From contig JABMRT010000207.1 in the NCBI GenBank assembly GCA_013202295.1, positions 1 through 32,971 on the forward strand: DNA of 32,971 bases. Reading direction: 5' to 3'. The DNA is from Candidatus Zhuqueibacterota bacterium. Lineage in GTDB: Bacteria > Zhuqueibacterota > QNDG01 > JABMRT01. Of the stretch, positions 7,307 through 15,876 are shown piece by piece (the first letter of the stretch is position 1; each line of letters opens with the position of its first letter). A model generated the notes under the pieces. It did not search any database and was not told where the DNA came from. It saw only the letters and a list, made by a program, of their open reading frames with translations. Made by a program: the position numbers and the translations under genes.

Positions 7307-9742
7307 ATGAAATTTGGTTATTTTAACGACAACGACAGGGAATATGTGATTACTGATCCTAAAACTCCCTGGCCATGGATTAACTATCTTGGTAACGAAG
7401 ACTTTTTCTCTCTCATCTCAAATACAGCCGGTGGATATAGTTTTTATAAAGATGCACGGTTAAGAAGAATCACCCGGTACCGCTACAACAATGTACCAAT
7501 GGATGCGGGTGGAAAATACTTCTATGTTAATGAAGGTGGAGATGTCTGGTCACCAGGATGGAAACCGGTTAAAGCGAAGTTGGATAATTACGAATGCAAA
7601 CACGGAATGGGTTACACTCAAATTACAGGTGAAAGAAATGACCTAGAAGCTGAAATATTATTTATGGTTCCTTTGAAATTCTGGGGTGAAATTCAAAAAG
7701 TAAAACTGACCAATAAAAGCAAGGAATCTAAAAAATTCAAACTTTTTTCATTTGTGGAATGGTGCCTTTGGGATGCGAATGAAGATACGACAAACTTCCA
7801 GCGCAATTTCTCAACCGGCCAGGTAGAAATTGTTGGTTCAACTTTATATCATAAAACCGAATACAGGGAAAGAAGAAACCATTATGCTTTTTACCATGTG
7901 AATGAAAATATCGCGGGTTTTGATACCGACCGTGAATCGTTTATCGGTTTGTATAATGGATTTGAAGCGCCCGATGTCGTCATGGAAGGAAAACCAAAAA
8001 ATACCGAAGCACATGGATGGTCACCCGTTGCATCGCATTGCATTGAGATTGAATTAAACGCCGGTGAAGTAAAAGAACTGGTATTCATTCTGGGATATTG
8101 CGAAAATGTACAGGAAGAGAAATTCGTTTCAAACCAGATCATCAACAAAATACCTGCTGAAAAAATGATCTCCCAATTTGCCACAGCGGATGATGTAAAT
8201 AAGGCTTTTAAAGATCTTAATAAATTCTGGGACGACCTCCTTTCAAAATTTCATGTAGAGCATTCTGATAACAACATTAACAGAATTGTAAATGTTTGGA
8301 ATCAATACCAATGTATGGTAACCTTCAATTTTAGCCGAAGTGCTTCATTTTTTGAATCAGGCATTGGCCGTGGTATGGGATTCCGTGATTCTTGTCAGGA
8401 CTTAATTGGTTTTGTGCACCAAATTCCTGAAAGAGCTCGTGAAAGAATTATTGATATTGCCTCGACACAATTTGAAAATGGTGGCGCTTATCACCAGTAT
8501 CAGCCTCTTACAAAACGTGGCAACAATGATGTTGGCGGAAATTTCAATGATGATCCATTATGGTTAATTTTGGCAACATCTGACTATATTAAAGAAACAG
8601 GCGACTGGTCTATTCTTGATGATATGGTTCCATTTGATAATGATGAAAACAACAAGGCTTCATTATTCGAACATTTAAAACGATCGTTCAATCATGTGAC
8701 AAATAATTTGGGCCCACATAAACTTCCCTTAATTGGTCGTGCCGACTGGAATGATTGCTTAAACCTGAATTGCTTTTCAAATACTCCTGGGGAAGCATTC
8801 CAAACGACTGAAAACAAAGAAGGCGGCGTTGCCGAATCAGTATTTATCGCAGGTATGTTTGTATTATATGGAAAAGAATTTGTTGCTATTTGTAATGAAT
8901 TAGGTAAAACTGATGAAGCAAATTCTGCGCAGAAACATATTGAAGATATGAAAACAGTAATTGACGAGCATGGCTGGGATGGCGAATGGTTCATTAGGGC
9001 TTACGATCATTACGGCAAAAAAATCGGAAGCAAAGAGAACGAAGAAGGTAAAATATTTATCGAATCACAAGGTATGTGTACCATGGCTGAAATAGGCGTA
9101 GATGATGGCAGGGCTAAAAAAGCGCTTGATTCAGTAAAAGAAAGATTGGATTGCAAATATGGTATCGTTTTAAACAATCCAGCCTTTACAAAATATCATA
9201 TTGAATATGGCGAGATTTCAACATATCCTGAAGGATATAAAGAAAATGCCGGTATCTTCTGTCATAACAATCCATGGATTATCATTGGAGAAACGATGGT
9301 CGGAAATGGTGACCGTGCTTGGGATTACTACAAAAAGATTTGCCCGACTTACTTGGAAGACATTAGTGAATTACATAAAACAGAGCCATATGTGTTTTCA
9401 CAAATGATTGCTGGGAAAGATGCCTTTAAACCTGGCGAGGCAAAGAACTCATGGTTGACTGGTACAGCTTCCTGGACTTTTGTATCTATTACTCAATATA
9501 TTCTGGGAATAAAACCAGATTATAATGGATTAAGTGTAAATCCTTGTATCCCGAAAGACTGGAAAGGATACAAAGTAAATAGAACATTCAGGGGTGCAAA
9601 ATTTGAGATTGCAGTAGAAAACCCAAATGGAGTTTCAAAAGGCGTGAAGCAAATGATTGTGGATGGCAAAGAAATAGAAGGTCATGTCATTCCAGTGATG
9701 GATGCAGGAAAGACCTACAAAGTCGAAGTCATTCTGGGATAA
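7307..9742 (+). CDS. cbp: Cellobiose phosphorylase (GH94)
   Basis: This cytoplasmic enzyme splits cellobiose with phosphate into glucose 1-phosphate and glucose. The N-terminus ([18 protein letters not shown], then [15 protein letters not shown] and [20 protein letters not shown]) closely follows characterised cellobiose phosphorylases, as recalled from the Cellvibrio gilvus enzyme. The catalytic segment [11 protein letters not shown] carries the DWND motif at residues 480-483. The 811 residues match the family. The ATG at 7307 follows a CGAGG site; a TTG at 7265 lies inside the operator palindrome and is unlikely. There is no signal peptide. Base composition differs from the neighbours: sampled 60-base lines at 8581, 8641 and 9121 are 33% G+C by hand count, against 52% at 10321, which suggests acquisition from an AT-richer genome. 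Other GH94 specificities, such as cellobionate, are possible but less likely. Confidence 0.92.
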   Translation: MKFGYFNDNDREYVITDPKTPWPWINYLGNEDFFSLISNTAGGYSFYKDARLRRITRYRYNNVPMDAGGKYFYVNEGGDVWSPGWKPVKAKLDNYECKHGMGYTQITGERNDLEAEILFMVPLKFWGEIQKVKLTNKSKESKKFKLFSFVEWCLWDANEDTTNFQRNFSTGQVEIVGSTLYHKTEYRERRNHYAFYHVNENIAGFDTDRESFIGLYNGFEAPDVVMEGKPKNTEAHGWSPVASHCIEIELNAGEVKELVFILGYCENVQEEKFVSNQIINKIPAEKMISQFATADDVNKAFKDLNKFWDDLLSKFHVEHSDNNINRIVNVWNQYQCMVTFNFSRSASFFESGIGRGMGFRDSCQDLIGFVHQIPERARERIIDIASTQFENGGAYHQYQPLTKRGNNDVGGNFNDDPLWLILATSDYIKETGDWSILDDMVPFDNDENNKASLFEHLKRSFNHVTNNLGPHKLPLIGRADWNDCLNLNCFSNTPGEAFQTTENKEGGVAESVFIAGMFVLYGKEFVAICNELGKTDEANSAQKHIEDMKTVIDEHGWDGEWFIRAYDHYGKKIGSKENEEGKIFIESQGMCTMAEIGVDDGRAKKALDSVKERLDCKYGIVLNNPAFTKYHIEYGEISTYPEGYKENAGIFCHNNPWIIIGETMVGNGDRAWDYYKKICPTYLEDISELHKTEPYVFSQMIAGKDAFKPGEAKNSWLTGTASWTFVSITQYILGIKPDYNGLSVNPCIPKDWKGYKVNRTFRGAKFEIAVENPNGVSKGVKQMIVDGKEIEGHVIPVMDAGKTYKVEVILG

Positions 9743-9750
9743 TTCGTTAG

Positions 9751-9778
9751 GTCGTAGATCGTATGTAGTATATCGTAG
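9751..9778. repeat. Tandem heptamer repeat, left arm
   Basis: Four seven-base units in register, GTCGTAG, ATCGTAT, GTAGTAT and ATCGTAG, lie immediately after the cellobiose phosphorylase stop and run into the terminator stem. The period and the TA-rich core resemble the repeat at 19-53. Confidence 0.75.
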
Positions 9779-9813
9779 CCCGGCTGCTTTCTGAAGCTGG
9801 GCTTTTTCTTTTT
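9777..9813 (+). terminator. Rho-independent terminator after cellobiose phosphorylase
   Basis: AGCCCGGCT (9777-9785) pairs with AGCTGGGCT (9795-9803), nine pairs with one G-U, followed by TTTTTCTTTTT. The 11-base sequence AGTATATCGTA (9767-9777) and its exact complement at 9819-9829 flank the hairpin, so readthrough RNA could form a longer outer stem. Confidence 0.85.
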
Positions 9814-9855
9814 CGACATACGATATACTGCCTGCGACCTTACGATGGATGACCT
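9814..9855. repeat. Tandem heptamer repeat, right arm, inverted
   Basis: Six degenerate seven-base units follow the terminator T-run: CGACATA, CGATATA, CTGCCTG, CGACCTT, ACGATGG, ATGACCT. Read on the other strand they resemble the left-arm units, so heptamers occur as an inverted pair around the terminator. The last units are weak. Confidence 0.5.
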
Positions 9856-9876
9856 CACAACATACGAATCTCTTTC

Positions 9877-9907
9877 TTGACTTTTTACAATTTTTCCTCG
9901 ATATTGT
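9877..9907 (+). promoter_or_regulatory. Possible promoter of the glucuronokinase gene
   Basis: TTGACT at 9877-9882 is a good -35 hexamer. TATTGT at 9902-9907 is a weaker -10 at a long 19-base spacing. A terminator upstream and a start codon 43 bases downstream make this the logical promoter position for the kinase and nucleotidyltransferase pair. Confidence 0.35.
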
Positions 9908-9949
9908 AACATCTTGAATTTTCAGAAATAGAATTGACTTGGACAATCC

Positions 9950-10945
9950 ATGATCATTGAACAACGGGCATTTGCTCGGGCAGGGCTTCTCGGCAATCCA
10001 TCAGATGGATATTTTGGAAAGACCATTTCAATCAGCGTGAGGAATTTCAGTGCGCATGTCTCGCTTTATGAGTCCCCGGAACTCCAAATCGAACCCCAGA
10101 TCGAAGATACCAATACCTACCGGAACATCTATCACCTCATGGAATCCGTGCAGTTGACCGGCTATTATGGCGGCACCCGCCTTCTCAAAGCGGCAATCAA
10201 AACATTCTTTGAATACTGCACGAACCAGGGATTTAAATTCTCCCATAAAAATTTCACAATCCGGTATCGCAGTTCAATCCCCCGTCAGGTCGGATTGGCC
10301 GGTTCAAGCGCCATTATCACAGCCACCATGCGCGCCTTGATGCGATTTTACGAAATTGACATCCCGCTTGACATTCTGCCGAACGTTGTTCTCTCTGCGG
10401 AAATGGATGAATTGGGCATCAATGCCGGATTGCAGGACCGGGTCATTCAAGCCTATGAAGGCTGTGTGTACATGAACTTCGATAAATCCATTATGGATCA
10501 AAAAGGACATGGTGATTATGAACGGTTGGATCCGTCCTTACTGCCCAAACTTTTTATTGCGTACCGGACTGATCTGAGTAAAGTATCCGGCAAAGTGCTG
10601 AACACGGTTCGCGCACGTTGGGAGAAAAATGATCCTGAAGTCATTGGGGCATTAGACCGGATCGCGCAAATCGCTGAAGAGGGCCGCGAAGCTATTCTTC
10701 AGAAGGAGTATGACACACTCCACAAATTAATGGATGAGAATTTCGACTGCCGCTCCCGAATCATGCCCATATCCGAGCATAATTGGGATCTTGTGAATAC
10801 GGCTCGGAAATGCGGCGCTTCAGCGAAATTCACAGGTAGTGGCGGCTCTATTATCGGTATTTACATGGATGATGCCATGTTGAACCGGTTGGCCATTGAA
10901 TTAAAAAAGGTAAACGCCAGAGTAATCAAGCCCTATATTATGTAG
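9950..10945 (+). CDS. GHMP kinase, probable glucuronokinase
   Basis: The enzyme probably phosphorylates D-glucuronate at C1 with ATP, giving glucuronate 1-phosphate in the cytoplasm. All three GHMP motifs are visible in the 331 residues: ARAGLLGNPSDGYFGKTIS at 9-27, the ATP loop PRQVGLAGSSA at 111-121, and AKFTGSGGS at 292-300; GLQDRV places the likely catalytic Asp at 163. From memory, plant glucuronokinase has nearly the same pattern (FARIGFLGNPSD-YFGRTIS, GYYGG-RLL, PRQTGLSGSSA, GLQDRV, AKFTGSGG), much closer than mevalonate or galactokinase. It lies 16 bases upstream of a GalU-type nucleotidyltransferase, which fits a two-step route to UDP-glucuronate, and next to a TRAP transporter that could supply the acid. 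Other sugar-1-kinase specificities cannot be excluded without assay. Confidence 0.8.
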   Translation: MIIEQRAFARAGLLGNPSDGYFGKTISISVRNFSAHVSLYESPELQIEPQIEDTNTYRNIYHLMESVQLTGYYGGTRLLKAAIKTFFEYCTNQGFKFSHKNFTIRYRSSIPRQVGLAGSSAIITATMRALMRFYEIDIPLDILPNVVLSAEMDELGINAGLQDRVIQAYEGCVYMNFDKSIMDQKGHGDYERLDPSLLPKLFIAYRTDLSKVSGKVLNTVRARWEKNDPEVIGALDRIAQIAEEGREAILQKEYDTLHKLMDENFDCRSRIMPISEHNWDLVNTARKCGASAKFTGSGGSIIGIYMDDAMLNRLAIELKKVNARVIKPYIM

Positions 10946-10961
10946 GAGAACGGATAGAATC

Positions 10962-11837
10962 ATGGTAAAGAAAGCTGTCATACCTGCTGCGGGATTGGGA
11001 ACACGATTTCTCCCAGCTACCAAAGTACAACCCAAAGAAATGCTACCGATCATTGATACACCTACCATTCAATACGTGATCCAAGAAGCAGTGGACGCAG
11101 GTATTGAAGATATCCTAGTAATTACCGGCAAAGGCAAGCGGGCCATTGAAGATCATTTTGATCGTAATTTCGAACTGGAATCCCATCTTGAGGGCAATGG
11201 AAACCAAGCCTGGAATGATGAGATCCGTCGTTTATCGGATATGGCGAACATTCACTTTATTCGACAAAAAGAAATGAACGGACTCGGTGATGCGATCAAT
11301 CACGCCCGGTTTCATACAGGGGACGAGCCCTTTGTCGTGTTGCTGGGTGATACGGTGATGCGCTCTGCGATCCCGGTTACCCAACAACTGATCGACATCT
11401 ATGAACAATATCAATGTTCGATTCTGGGAGTCGAAACCGTACCGAAGGAGAAAGTCTCACGTTACGGAATCCTCGGAGGCAATCAGATCAGCGACCATAT
11501 CATGGAAGTCACAGATCTCATCGAGAAGCCCACACCCAAAGAAGCGCCATCCAATTTTGCAATTGCCGCACGCTACATTCTGACACCGGAAATATACAAG
11601 GCTTTGGAAGAGACGCCTCGCGGTAAGAATAATGAAATTCAGATTACGGATGCATTAAAGATCTTGATGCAACGCGAAAAAATTATGGCCTATAAATTCG
11701 AAGGCAAACGATATGACATCGGTAATAAACTTGATTATCTGAAAACCACAATTGAATTTGCTTTGGAGCGTGAGGAATTCGCTAAACCGCTCATGGCGTT
11801 CATGAAGGAGATTTGCAGTGGTAAGAAAAAGAACTAG
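10962..11837 (+). CDS. GalU-type UTP--sugar-1-phosphate uridylyltransferase
   Basis: The 291-residue nucleotidyltransferase has the pyrophosphorylase signature AAGLGTRFLPATKVQPKEML at 9-28, GKGKRAIEDHFD at 56-67, LIEKP at 186-190, and EIQITDA at 225-231. It makes a UDP-sugar from UTP and a sugar 1-phosphate. Three positions differ from the bacterial GalU/GtaB pattern as I recall it: GLGH is GLGD (Asp110), LGDD is LGDT (Thr131), and GAGGE is GKNNE (Asn223-Asn224). The metal-binding Asp130 is kept. Some archaeal-type homologues share the first two changes, so they may mark lineage, not substrate. Tight linkage to the glucuronokinase suggests glucuronate 1-phosphate as the substrate. Glucose 1-phosphate, as released by the cellobiose phosphorylase, is the conventional alternative. 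Confidence 0.88.
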   Translation: MVKKAVIPAAGLGTRFLPATKVQPKEMLPIIDTPTIQYVIQEAVDAGIEDILVITGKGKRAIEDHFDRNFELESHLEGNGNQAWNDEIRRLSDMANIHFIRQKEMNGLGDAINHARFHTGDEPFVVLLGDTVMRSAIPVTQQLIDIYEQYQCSILGVETVPKEKVSRYGILGGNQISDHIMEVTDLIEKPTPKEAPSNFAIAARYILTPEIYKALEETPRGKNNEIQITDALKILMQREKIMAYKFEGKRYDIGNKLDYLKTTIEFALEREEFAKPLMAFMKEICSGKKKN

Positions 11838-11890
11838 AACAACTCATTACGTTTTATGCATTTAAATTTCAAAGACCCAAACGTGTCATA

Positions 11891-11952
11891 ATGTTATAAC
11901 ATGTTTTTCACAGTAATTAACTTCATTTATTCACCAATATTATGTTAATTAC
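11891..11952. promoter_or_regulatory. Symmetric elements upstream of the TRAP operon
   Basis: Two elements stand in the 153-base gap before dctP. ATGTTATAACAT (11891-11902) is a perfect 12-base palindrome. GTAATTAAC (11913-11921) and GTTAATTAC (11944-11952) form a perfect nine-base inverted repeat 22 bases apart. No convincing promoter hexamers align with them. The position suggests operators controlling the TRAP operon; neither matches the dyad at 4882. Confidence 0.4.
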
Positions 11953-11990
11953 ATACTGAAACAACCATCTGATCAAATAAGGTGAAATCT

Positions 11991-12959
11991 ATGAGAAAAC
12001 TCCTATTCCTGTGTCTCACAGGATTGTTCTTGACCTCATGCCAAACCAGTTCCCGTGTCACTGTTTTGAAATTGGCCCATGCACTGGATATTTCACATCC
12101 GGTGCACAAAGGTATGATCGTTATGGCGGAGAAGCTTGTTGAGAAATCTGATGGACGAATGCGCATCGATATTTATCCAAGCGGACAGTTGGGCAATGAG
12201 CGCGAGTTGATTGAAATGCTTCAAATCGGCAGCCTATCCATGACCAAGGTCTCCACCGCGCCATTGGAATCCTTTGTGCCGGAAATGAAAATATTTGGTG
12301 TGCCCTATCTCTTTCGGGATGACGCCCATCGCTGGAAAGTATTGGAAGGAGAAATCGGCAAGCAGCTTCTCCTCGCGGGGCAGGATTATCTCGTTCGCGG
12401 ACTCTGCTATTATGATGCGGGCAACCGCAGCTTTTATACGAAGGATCGCCCGATTGAATCGCCGAAAGATCTTGAAGGACTTAAAATCCGGGTTATGAAA
12501 TCCATTACCTCCATGTCCATGGTGAAAAGCCTTGGAGGATCTGCAACGCCTATTCCCTGGGGCGAACTTTATACGGCCTTGCAGCAGGGTGTGGTCGATG
12601 GCGCTGAAAACAATCCACCCAGTTTTCATCTGTCCCGTCATTACGAAGTCTGTAAATATTATAGTTTGGATGAGCACACGTCCGTGCCGGATATCCTTCT
12701 AATGAGTACCGTGGTCTGGAACCGACTCTCACGCCAGGAACAGACCTGGCTACAGGAAGCAGTGGATGAATCAGTCATTGCCCAGCGTCAGTTCTGGAAA
12801 GAGGCAGTGGATGAAGCCTTTCGTGTCGTTCAGGAGGCGGGCGTGCAAATCCTCTATCCCGACAAAGCGCCTTTCCGGGAAAAGGTCAAGGCCATGCATG
12901 AATCATATAAAGGGACATCGATTTACAATCTTATTCAAAAAATCGAAGCCATTGAATAA
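11991..12959 (+). CDS. dctP: TRAP transporter substrate-binding lipoprotein (DctP family)
   Basis: This is the substrate-binding subunit of a tripartite TRAP transporter. The 322-residue protein starts with a lipoprotein signal (MRKLLFLCLTGLFLTSC, lipobox Cys17), so it is lipid-anchored outside the inner membrane. The family segments ELIEMLQIGSLSM, FGVPYLFRDDAHRW, LEGLKIRVMKS (with the conserved carboxylate-binding Arg) and ALQQGVVDGAENNP are present. The ATG at 11991 is preceded by AAGGTG; a GTG at 11982 overlaps that site. Most TRAP ligands are organic acids, and several studied homologues bind glucuronate or galacturonate. The neighbouring kinase and the uronate operon make a hexuronate the likely ligand, by inference. 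Confidence 0.93.
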   Translation: MRKLLFLCLTGLFLTSCQTSSRVTVLKLAHALDISHPVHKGMIVMAEKLVEKSDGRMRIDIYPSGQLGNERELIEMLQIGSLSMTKVSTAPLESFVPEMKIFGVPYLFRDDAHRWKVLEGEIGKQLLLAGQDYLVRGLCYYDAGNRSFYTKDRPIESPKDLEGLKIRVMKSITSMSMVKSLGGSATPIPWGELYTALQQGVVDGAENNPPSFHLSRHYEVCKYYSLDEHTSVPDILLMSTVVWNRLSRQEQTWLQEAVDESVIAQRQFWKEAVDEAFRVVQEAGVQILYPDKAPFREKVKAMHESYKGTSIYNLIQKIEAIE

Positions 12960-12974
12960 ACAGGGGAAATTGCA

Positions 12975-13484
12975 ATGCTGAAAGTGATCAAATTCATTAA
13001 TACCATTATTTCGAAATTATTAATCGTTCTCATGGCAGCGATTGTACTGGATGTCACCTGGCAAGTGATCACCCGATTCATATTAAAAAATCCCAGTTCA
13101 TTTACAGAAGAATTAGCGGGTTTTCTATTGATCTGGATCGGCGTTCTCGGAGCCAGTCACGCGCTGTATACGAAATCTCATTTGGGGATTGACATCCTGA
13201 CCTATAGACTGCAAGGCGTCAAACGTCAAATATCTGATGTCATCATCTATGTTTTTGTGGCACTCTTTGCACTTTTCATCATGGTCATCGGCGGAATGAA
13301 ACTGGTACAGCTCACCCTGTCATTGAACCAGATTTCACCAGGACTGAATGTTCCAATGGGATACATTTACATCGTCCTCCCCTTCTCTGGCCTTTTGATG
13401 ATTCTCTATTCTGCCGGATTTATCTATAAGGCATTAAAGGGGTCAGAAGAATTGTCTGAACATCAAATCAGCGCATTGGATTAA
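12975..13484 (+). CDS. dctQ: TRAP transporter small membrane subunit (DctQ family)
   Basis: The 169-residue protein has four hydrophobic helices (LLIVLMAAIVLDVTW, FLLIWIGVLGASHAL, VIIYVFVALFALFIMVIGG, IYIVLPFSGLLMILYSAGF), as usual for DctQ. The segment VITRFILKNPSSFTEELAG before helix two is characteristic. It starts 15 bases after dctP and ends 26 bases before dctM, inside one operon. It forms the inner-membrane translocator with DctM. Confidence 0.93.
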   Translation: MLKVIKFINTIISKLLIVLMAAIVLDVTWQVITRFILKNPSSFTEELAGFLLIWIGVLGASHALYTKSHLGIDILTYRLQGVKRQISDVIIYVFVALFALFIMVIGGMKLVQLTLSLNQISPGLNVPMGYIYIVLPFSGLLMILYSAGFIYKALKGSEELSEHQISALD

Positions 13485-13510
13485 CCCAGTAAATAAAGGA
13501 GCGAGACATC

Positions 13511-14806
13511 ATGGAATTGTCCGTGCTTGTCCTGGTTGTTAGTTTTGTCATTCTCTTGCTTTTAAGCGTACCAATCGCCATCGCGATTGGCATCACAACC
13601 ATATTAACCATGTTGTTCACGATCCCGCCTGGACCGGCGATTACGACCGTGGCCCAACAAATGGCCACAGGCATCAACAGCTTCGCACTGCTTGCGATTC
13701 CCTTTTTTATTTTGTCAGGACTCTTGATGGGCCGAGGTGGCATCGCACGAAGGCTGGTGGATTTTGCCAAAGTTTTGGTTGGCATGTTTCCTGGCGGTCT
13801 GGCCTATGTGAATGTATTGGCCTGCATGTTTTTCGGCGCAATTTCCGGATCGGCCGCAGCCGCGACCTCTGCCATCGGCGGATTCATGATTCCCATGATG
13901 AACAAAGATGGTTATGATAAAGATTTCAATACGGCCGTAACCGTCACTGCCGCTACAACCGGATTGTTGATCCCACCGAGTAATGTGCTAATCGTCTATT
14001 CTCTCGCTAGTGGAGGAGTTTCTATCGCTGCTCTGTTTATCGCGGGATATCTTCCCGGTATTTTAGTTGGACTTGGCCTGATGGGTGTCTGCGCCATCGT
14101 CGCCATGATTAAAAAATATCCAGTGGGACGAAGAGACAATTTTCTTGTGGGCTTGAAACGATTTCTGGATGCTATTCCTAGTCTGCTACTTATTGTGATT
14201 GTGATCGGGGGAATTATTGCGGGATATTTTACGGCGACCGAGGCAAGCGCAGTGGCCGTTCTTTATTCCCTGCTGCTTTCAGTCGTTTTTTATCGGGAAG
14301 TAAAATTCAAACAAATGCCGGAGATCCTTCTCAAGACGGTGGAAACCACTGCTATCGTAATGCTTCTAATCGGCACATCGAAAGCGATGTCATGGATTCT
14401 GTCCTATGAAAACATCCCGCAGGATATCACTGCAGCTCTGATCGGATTTTCAAGCAGTAAATATGTGATACTGCTGATGATCAATCTCATCCTTCTGGTC
14501 GTGGGCACATTTATGGATATGACTCCGGCTGTCTTAATTTTCACTCCCATCTTTCTACCCATTGTCACACAGCTTGGTATGTCGCCCCTCCATTTCGGGA
14601 TTGTGATGGTACTCAACCTCTGCATCGGGCTTTGCACACCTCCTGTAGGTGCCGTCCTTTTCTTGGGATGCAGTATCGGTAAAACCACAATCGCACGTGT
14701 GACTAAATCGCTCCTTCCTTTCTACGCAGTGATGATCGTCTCCCTCCTTCTTGTGACCTACATTCCATGGATTGTGGAAGTGCTGCCCCGATTATTCGGA
14801 TATTAA
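13511..14806 (+). CDS. dctM: TRAP transporter large membrane subunit (DctM family)
   Basis: This is the large channel subunit of the TRAP transporter, 431 residues with about twelve hydrophobic segments. Family landmarks are AIPFFILSGLLMGRGGIA, FFGAISGSAAAATSAIG, TAATTGLLIPPSNVLIVYSL, GYFTATEASAVAVLYSLLL, FMDMTPAVLIFTPIFLPI and LNLCIGLCTPPVGAVLF. An AAAGGAG site precedes the ATG. It moves the bound acid into the cell on an ion gradient. The operon ends here, at the perfect-palindrome terminator 17 bases past the stop. Confidence 0.95.
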   Translation: MELSVLVLVVSFVILLLLSVPIAIAIGITTILTMLFTIPPGPAITTVAQQMATGINSFALLAIPFFILSGLLMGRGGIARRLVDFAKVLVGMFPGGLAYVNVLACMFFGAISGSAAAATSAIGGFMIPMMNKDGYDKDFNTAVTVTAATTGLLIPPSNVLIVYSLASGGVSIAALFIAGYLPGILVGLGLMGVCAIVAMIKKYPVGRRDNFLVGLKRFLDAIPSLLLIVIVIGGIIAGYFTATEASAVAVLYSLLLSVVFYREVKFKQMPEILLKTVETTAIVMLLIGTSKAMSWILSYENIPQDITAALIGFSSSKYVILLMINLILLVVGTFMDMTPAVLIFTPIFLPIVTQLGMSPLHFGIVMVLNLCIGLCTPPVGAVLFLGCSIGKTTIARVTKSLLPFYAVMIVSLLLVTYIPWIVEVLPRLFGY

Positions 14807-14822
14807 ACATTTATCATCTTCC

Positions 14823-14855
14823 GAAGGGGCTTATCATGATAAGCCCCTTCATTTT
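14823..14855 (+). terminator. Perfect 28-base palindrome terminator after dctM
   Basis: Bases 14823-14850 are a perfect 28-base palindrome (12 or so usable pairs around a central ATCATGAT), followed by ATTTTT. It ends the TRAP operon. An in-frame ATG at 14836 lies inside it, which argues that the next gene really starts at 14869. Confidence 0.9.
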
Positions 14856-14868
14856 TGGACATCAGTCA

Positions 14869-15606
14869 ATGCAATTTCCGAATATTTCACACCATAAAAT
14901 CCCTGCTCTTACAACAGACCAAATGCGAGAAGTGGATCGCTTGATGATTGAAGAAATGGGCATCCAACTCATACAAATGATGGAAAACGCAGGCCGTAAC
15001 CTTGCCCGCCTAGCCCAATATAAATATCTACAGAAGGACAAAGAAAGCGATATAATTGTCCTGGCGGGAAAAGGTGGCAATGGTGGAGGCGCACTCGTGT
15101 GTGCACGTCATCTGGCAAATTGGAGATATCCTGTCAAGATTGTATTGAGTAAACCGGAAGATGAATACACGGGCATTCCTTTACTGCAATTGAACATTCT
15201 TAAAAAGATGGACTTGGATATTATACCATATGGATTTCTGATTAAAATGAAAACGCCCCGTTTGATTATTGACGGTTTGATCGGCTACAGCCTGTCCGGT
15301 CCACCAAGAGGCGATGTAGCAAATTTAATACGATGGGCAAATTTGGAGGATACACCAATCCTTTCGCTCGATCTCCCATCAGGAATGGAGGCAACAACCG
15401 GAGAGGTATATGTTCCCTTTATCAAAGCATCAGCAACGATGACACTGGCTCTACCTAAAATGGGACTCCTTAAACCCGAAAACAAGTCGATGGTTGGAGA
15501 CCTCTATCTGGCCGATATCAGTGTACCGCCATTCCTCTATAGACAATTGAATCTGTATGTCCCGGATCAGCTTTTCAGGGATACCGAGATAATAAAACTC
15601 ACTTAA
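14869..15606 (+). CDS. Stand-alone YjeF-N domain protein (NAD(P)H-hydrate epimerase-like)
   Basis: The 245-residue protein is a single YjeF N-terminal domain without the C-terminal ADP-dependent dehydratase domain of the usual Nnr fusion. Recognisable parts are ALTTDQMREVDRLMIEEMGI, then IVLAGKGGNGGGALVCARHL, LIIDGLIGYSLSGPPRG, LSLDLPSGMEATTGE and LALPKMGLL. The family loop, normally close to GPGNNGGDGLVAARHL, reads GKGGNGGGALVCARHL, losing an Asn and the Asp. Epimerase activity is therefore uncertain. An ATG at 14836 lies inside the upstream terminator, so I use 14869; no strong ribosome site is visible for either. It is probably transcribed separately from the TRAP operon, with no obvious link to it. 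Confidence 0.8.
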   Translation: MQFPNISHHKIPALTTDQMREVDRLMIEEMGIQLIQMMENAGRNLARLAQYKYLQKDKESDIIVLAGKGGNGGGALVCARHLANWRYPVKIVLSKPEDEYTGIPLLQLNILKKMDLDIIPYGFLIKMKTPRLIIDGLIGYSLSGPPRGDVANLIRWANLEDTPILSLDLPSGMEATTGEVYVPFIKASATMTLALPKMGLLKPENKSMVGDLYLADISVPPFLYRQLNLYVPDQLFRDTEIIKLT

Positions 15607-15876
15607 AGCGAAAGTACTATGTTTTACTGGTCTATTATTTGCCTAAACAATATAACATGTTCCATCGAACGGATGAACATCGAATCAGGTTCAATTTAAT
15701 TCTCTTTCGATTTCAAAATGAAATAGAAAGGATGAATCCATTTTCAAATTGCAGATCAATGAATCGTTATCGTTCGACATTGGCACTTTTAAAAAACAAA
15801 AATTACTTTTCCCCTTTTCTCCCTGAAAAGTCAGGAGAATTGATTACTCACCGTTATGTTTTTTTTATTGAATGAC

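Noticed and set aside
14767-14868. Upstream-extended start of the YjeF-N protein
   Set aside because: The extension overlaps the end of dctM and the terminator palindrome, and the extra residues match nothing in the family.
15651-15661. TATAACATGTT shared with the region upstream of dctP (11895-11905)
   Set aside because: An 11-base match between two places in 33 kb is expected by chance many times over, and only one copy is part of a palindrome.
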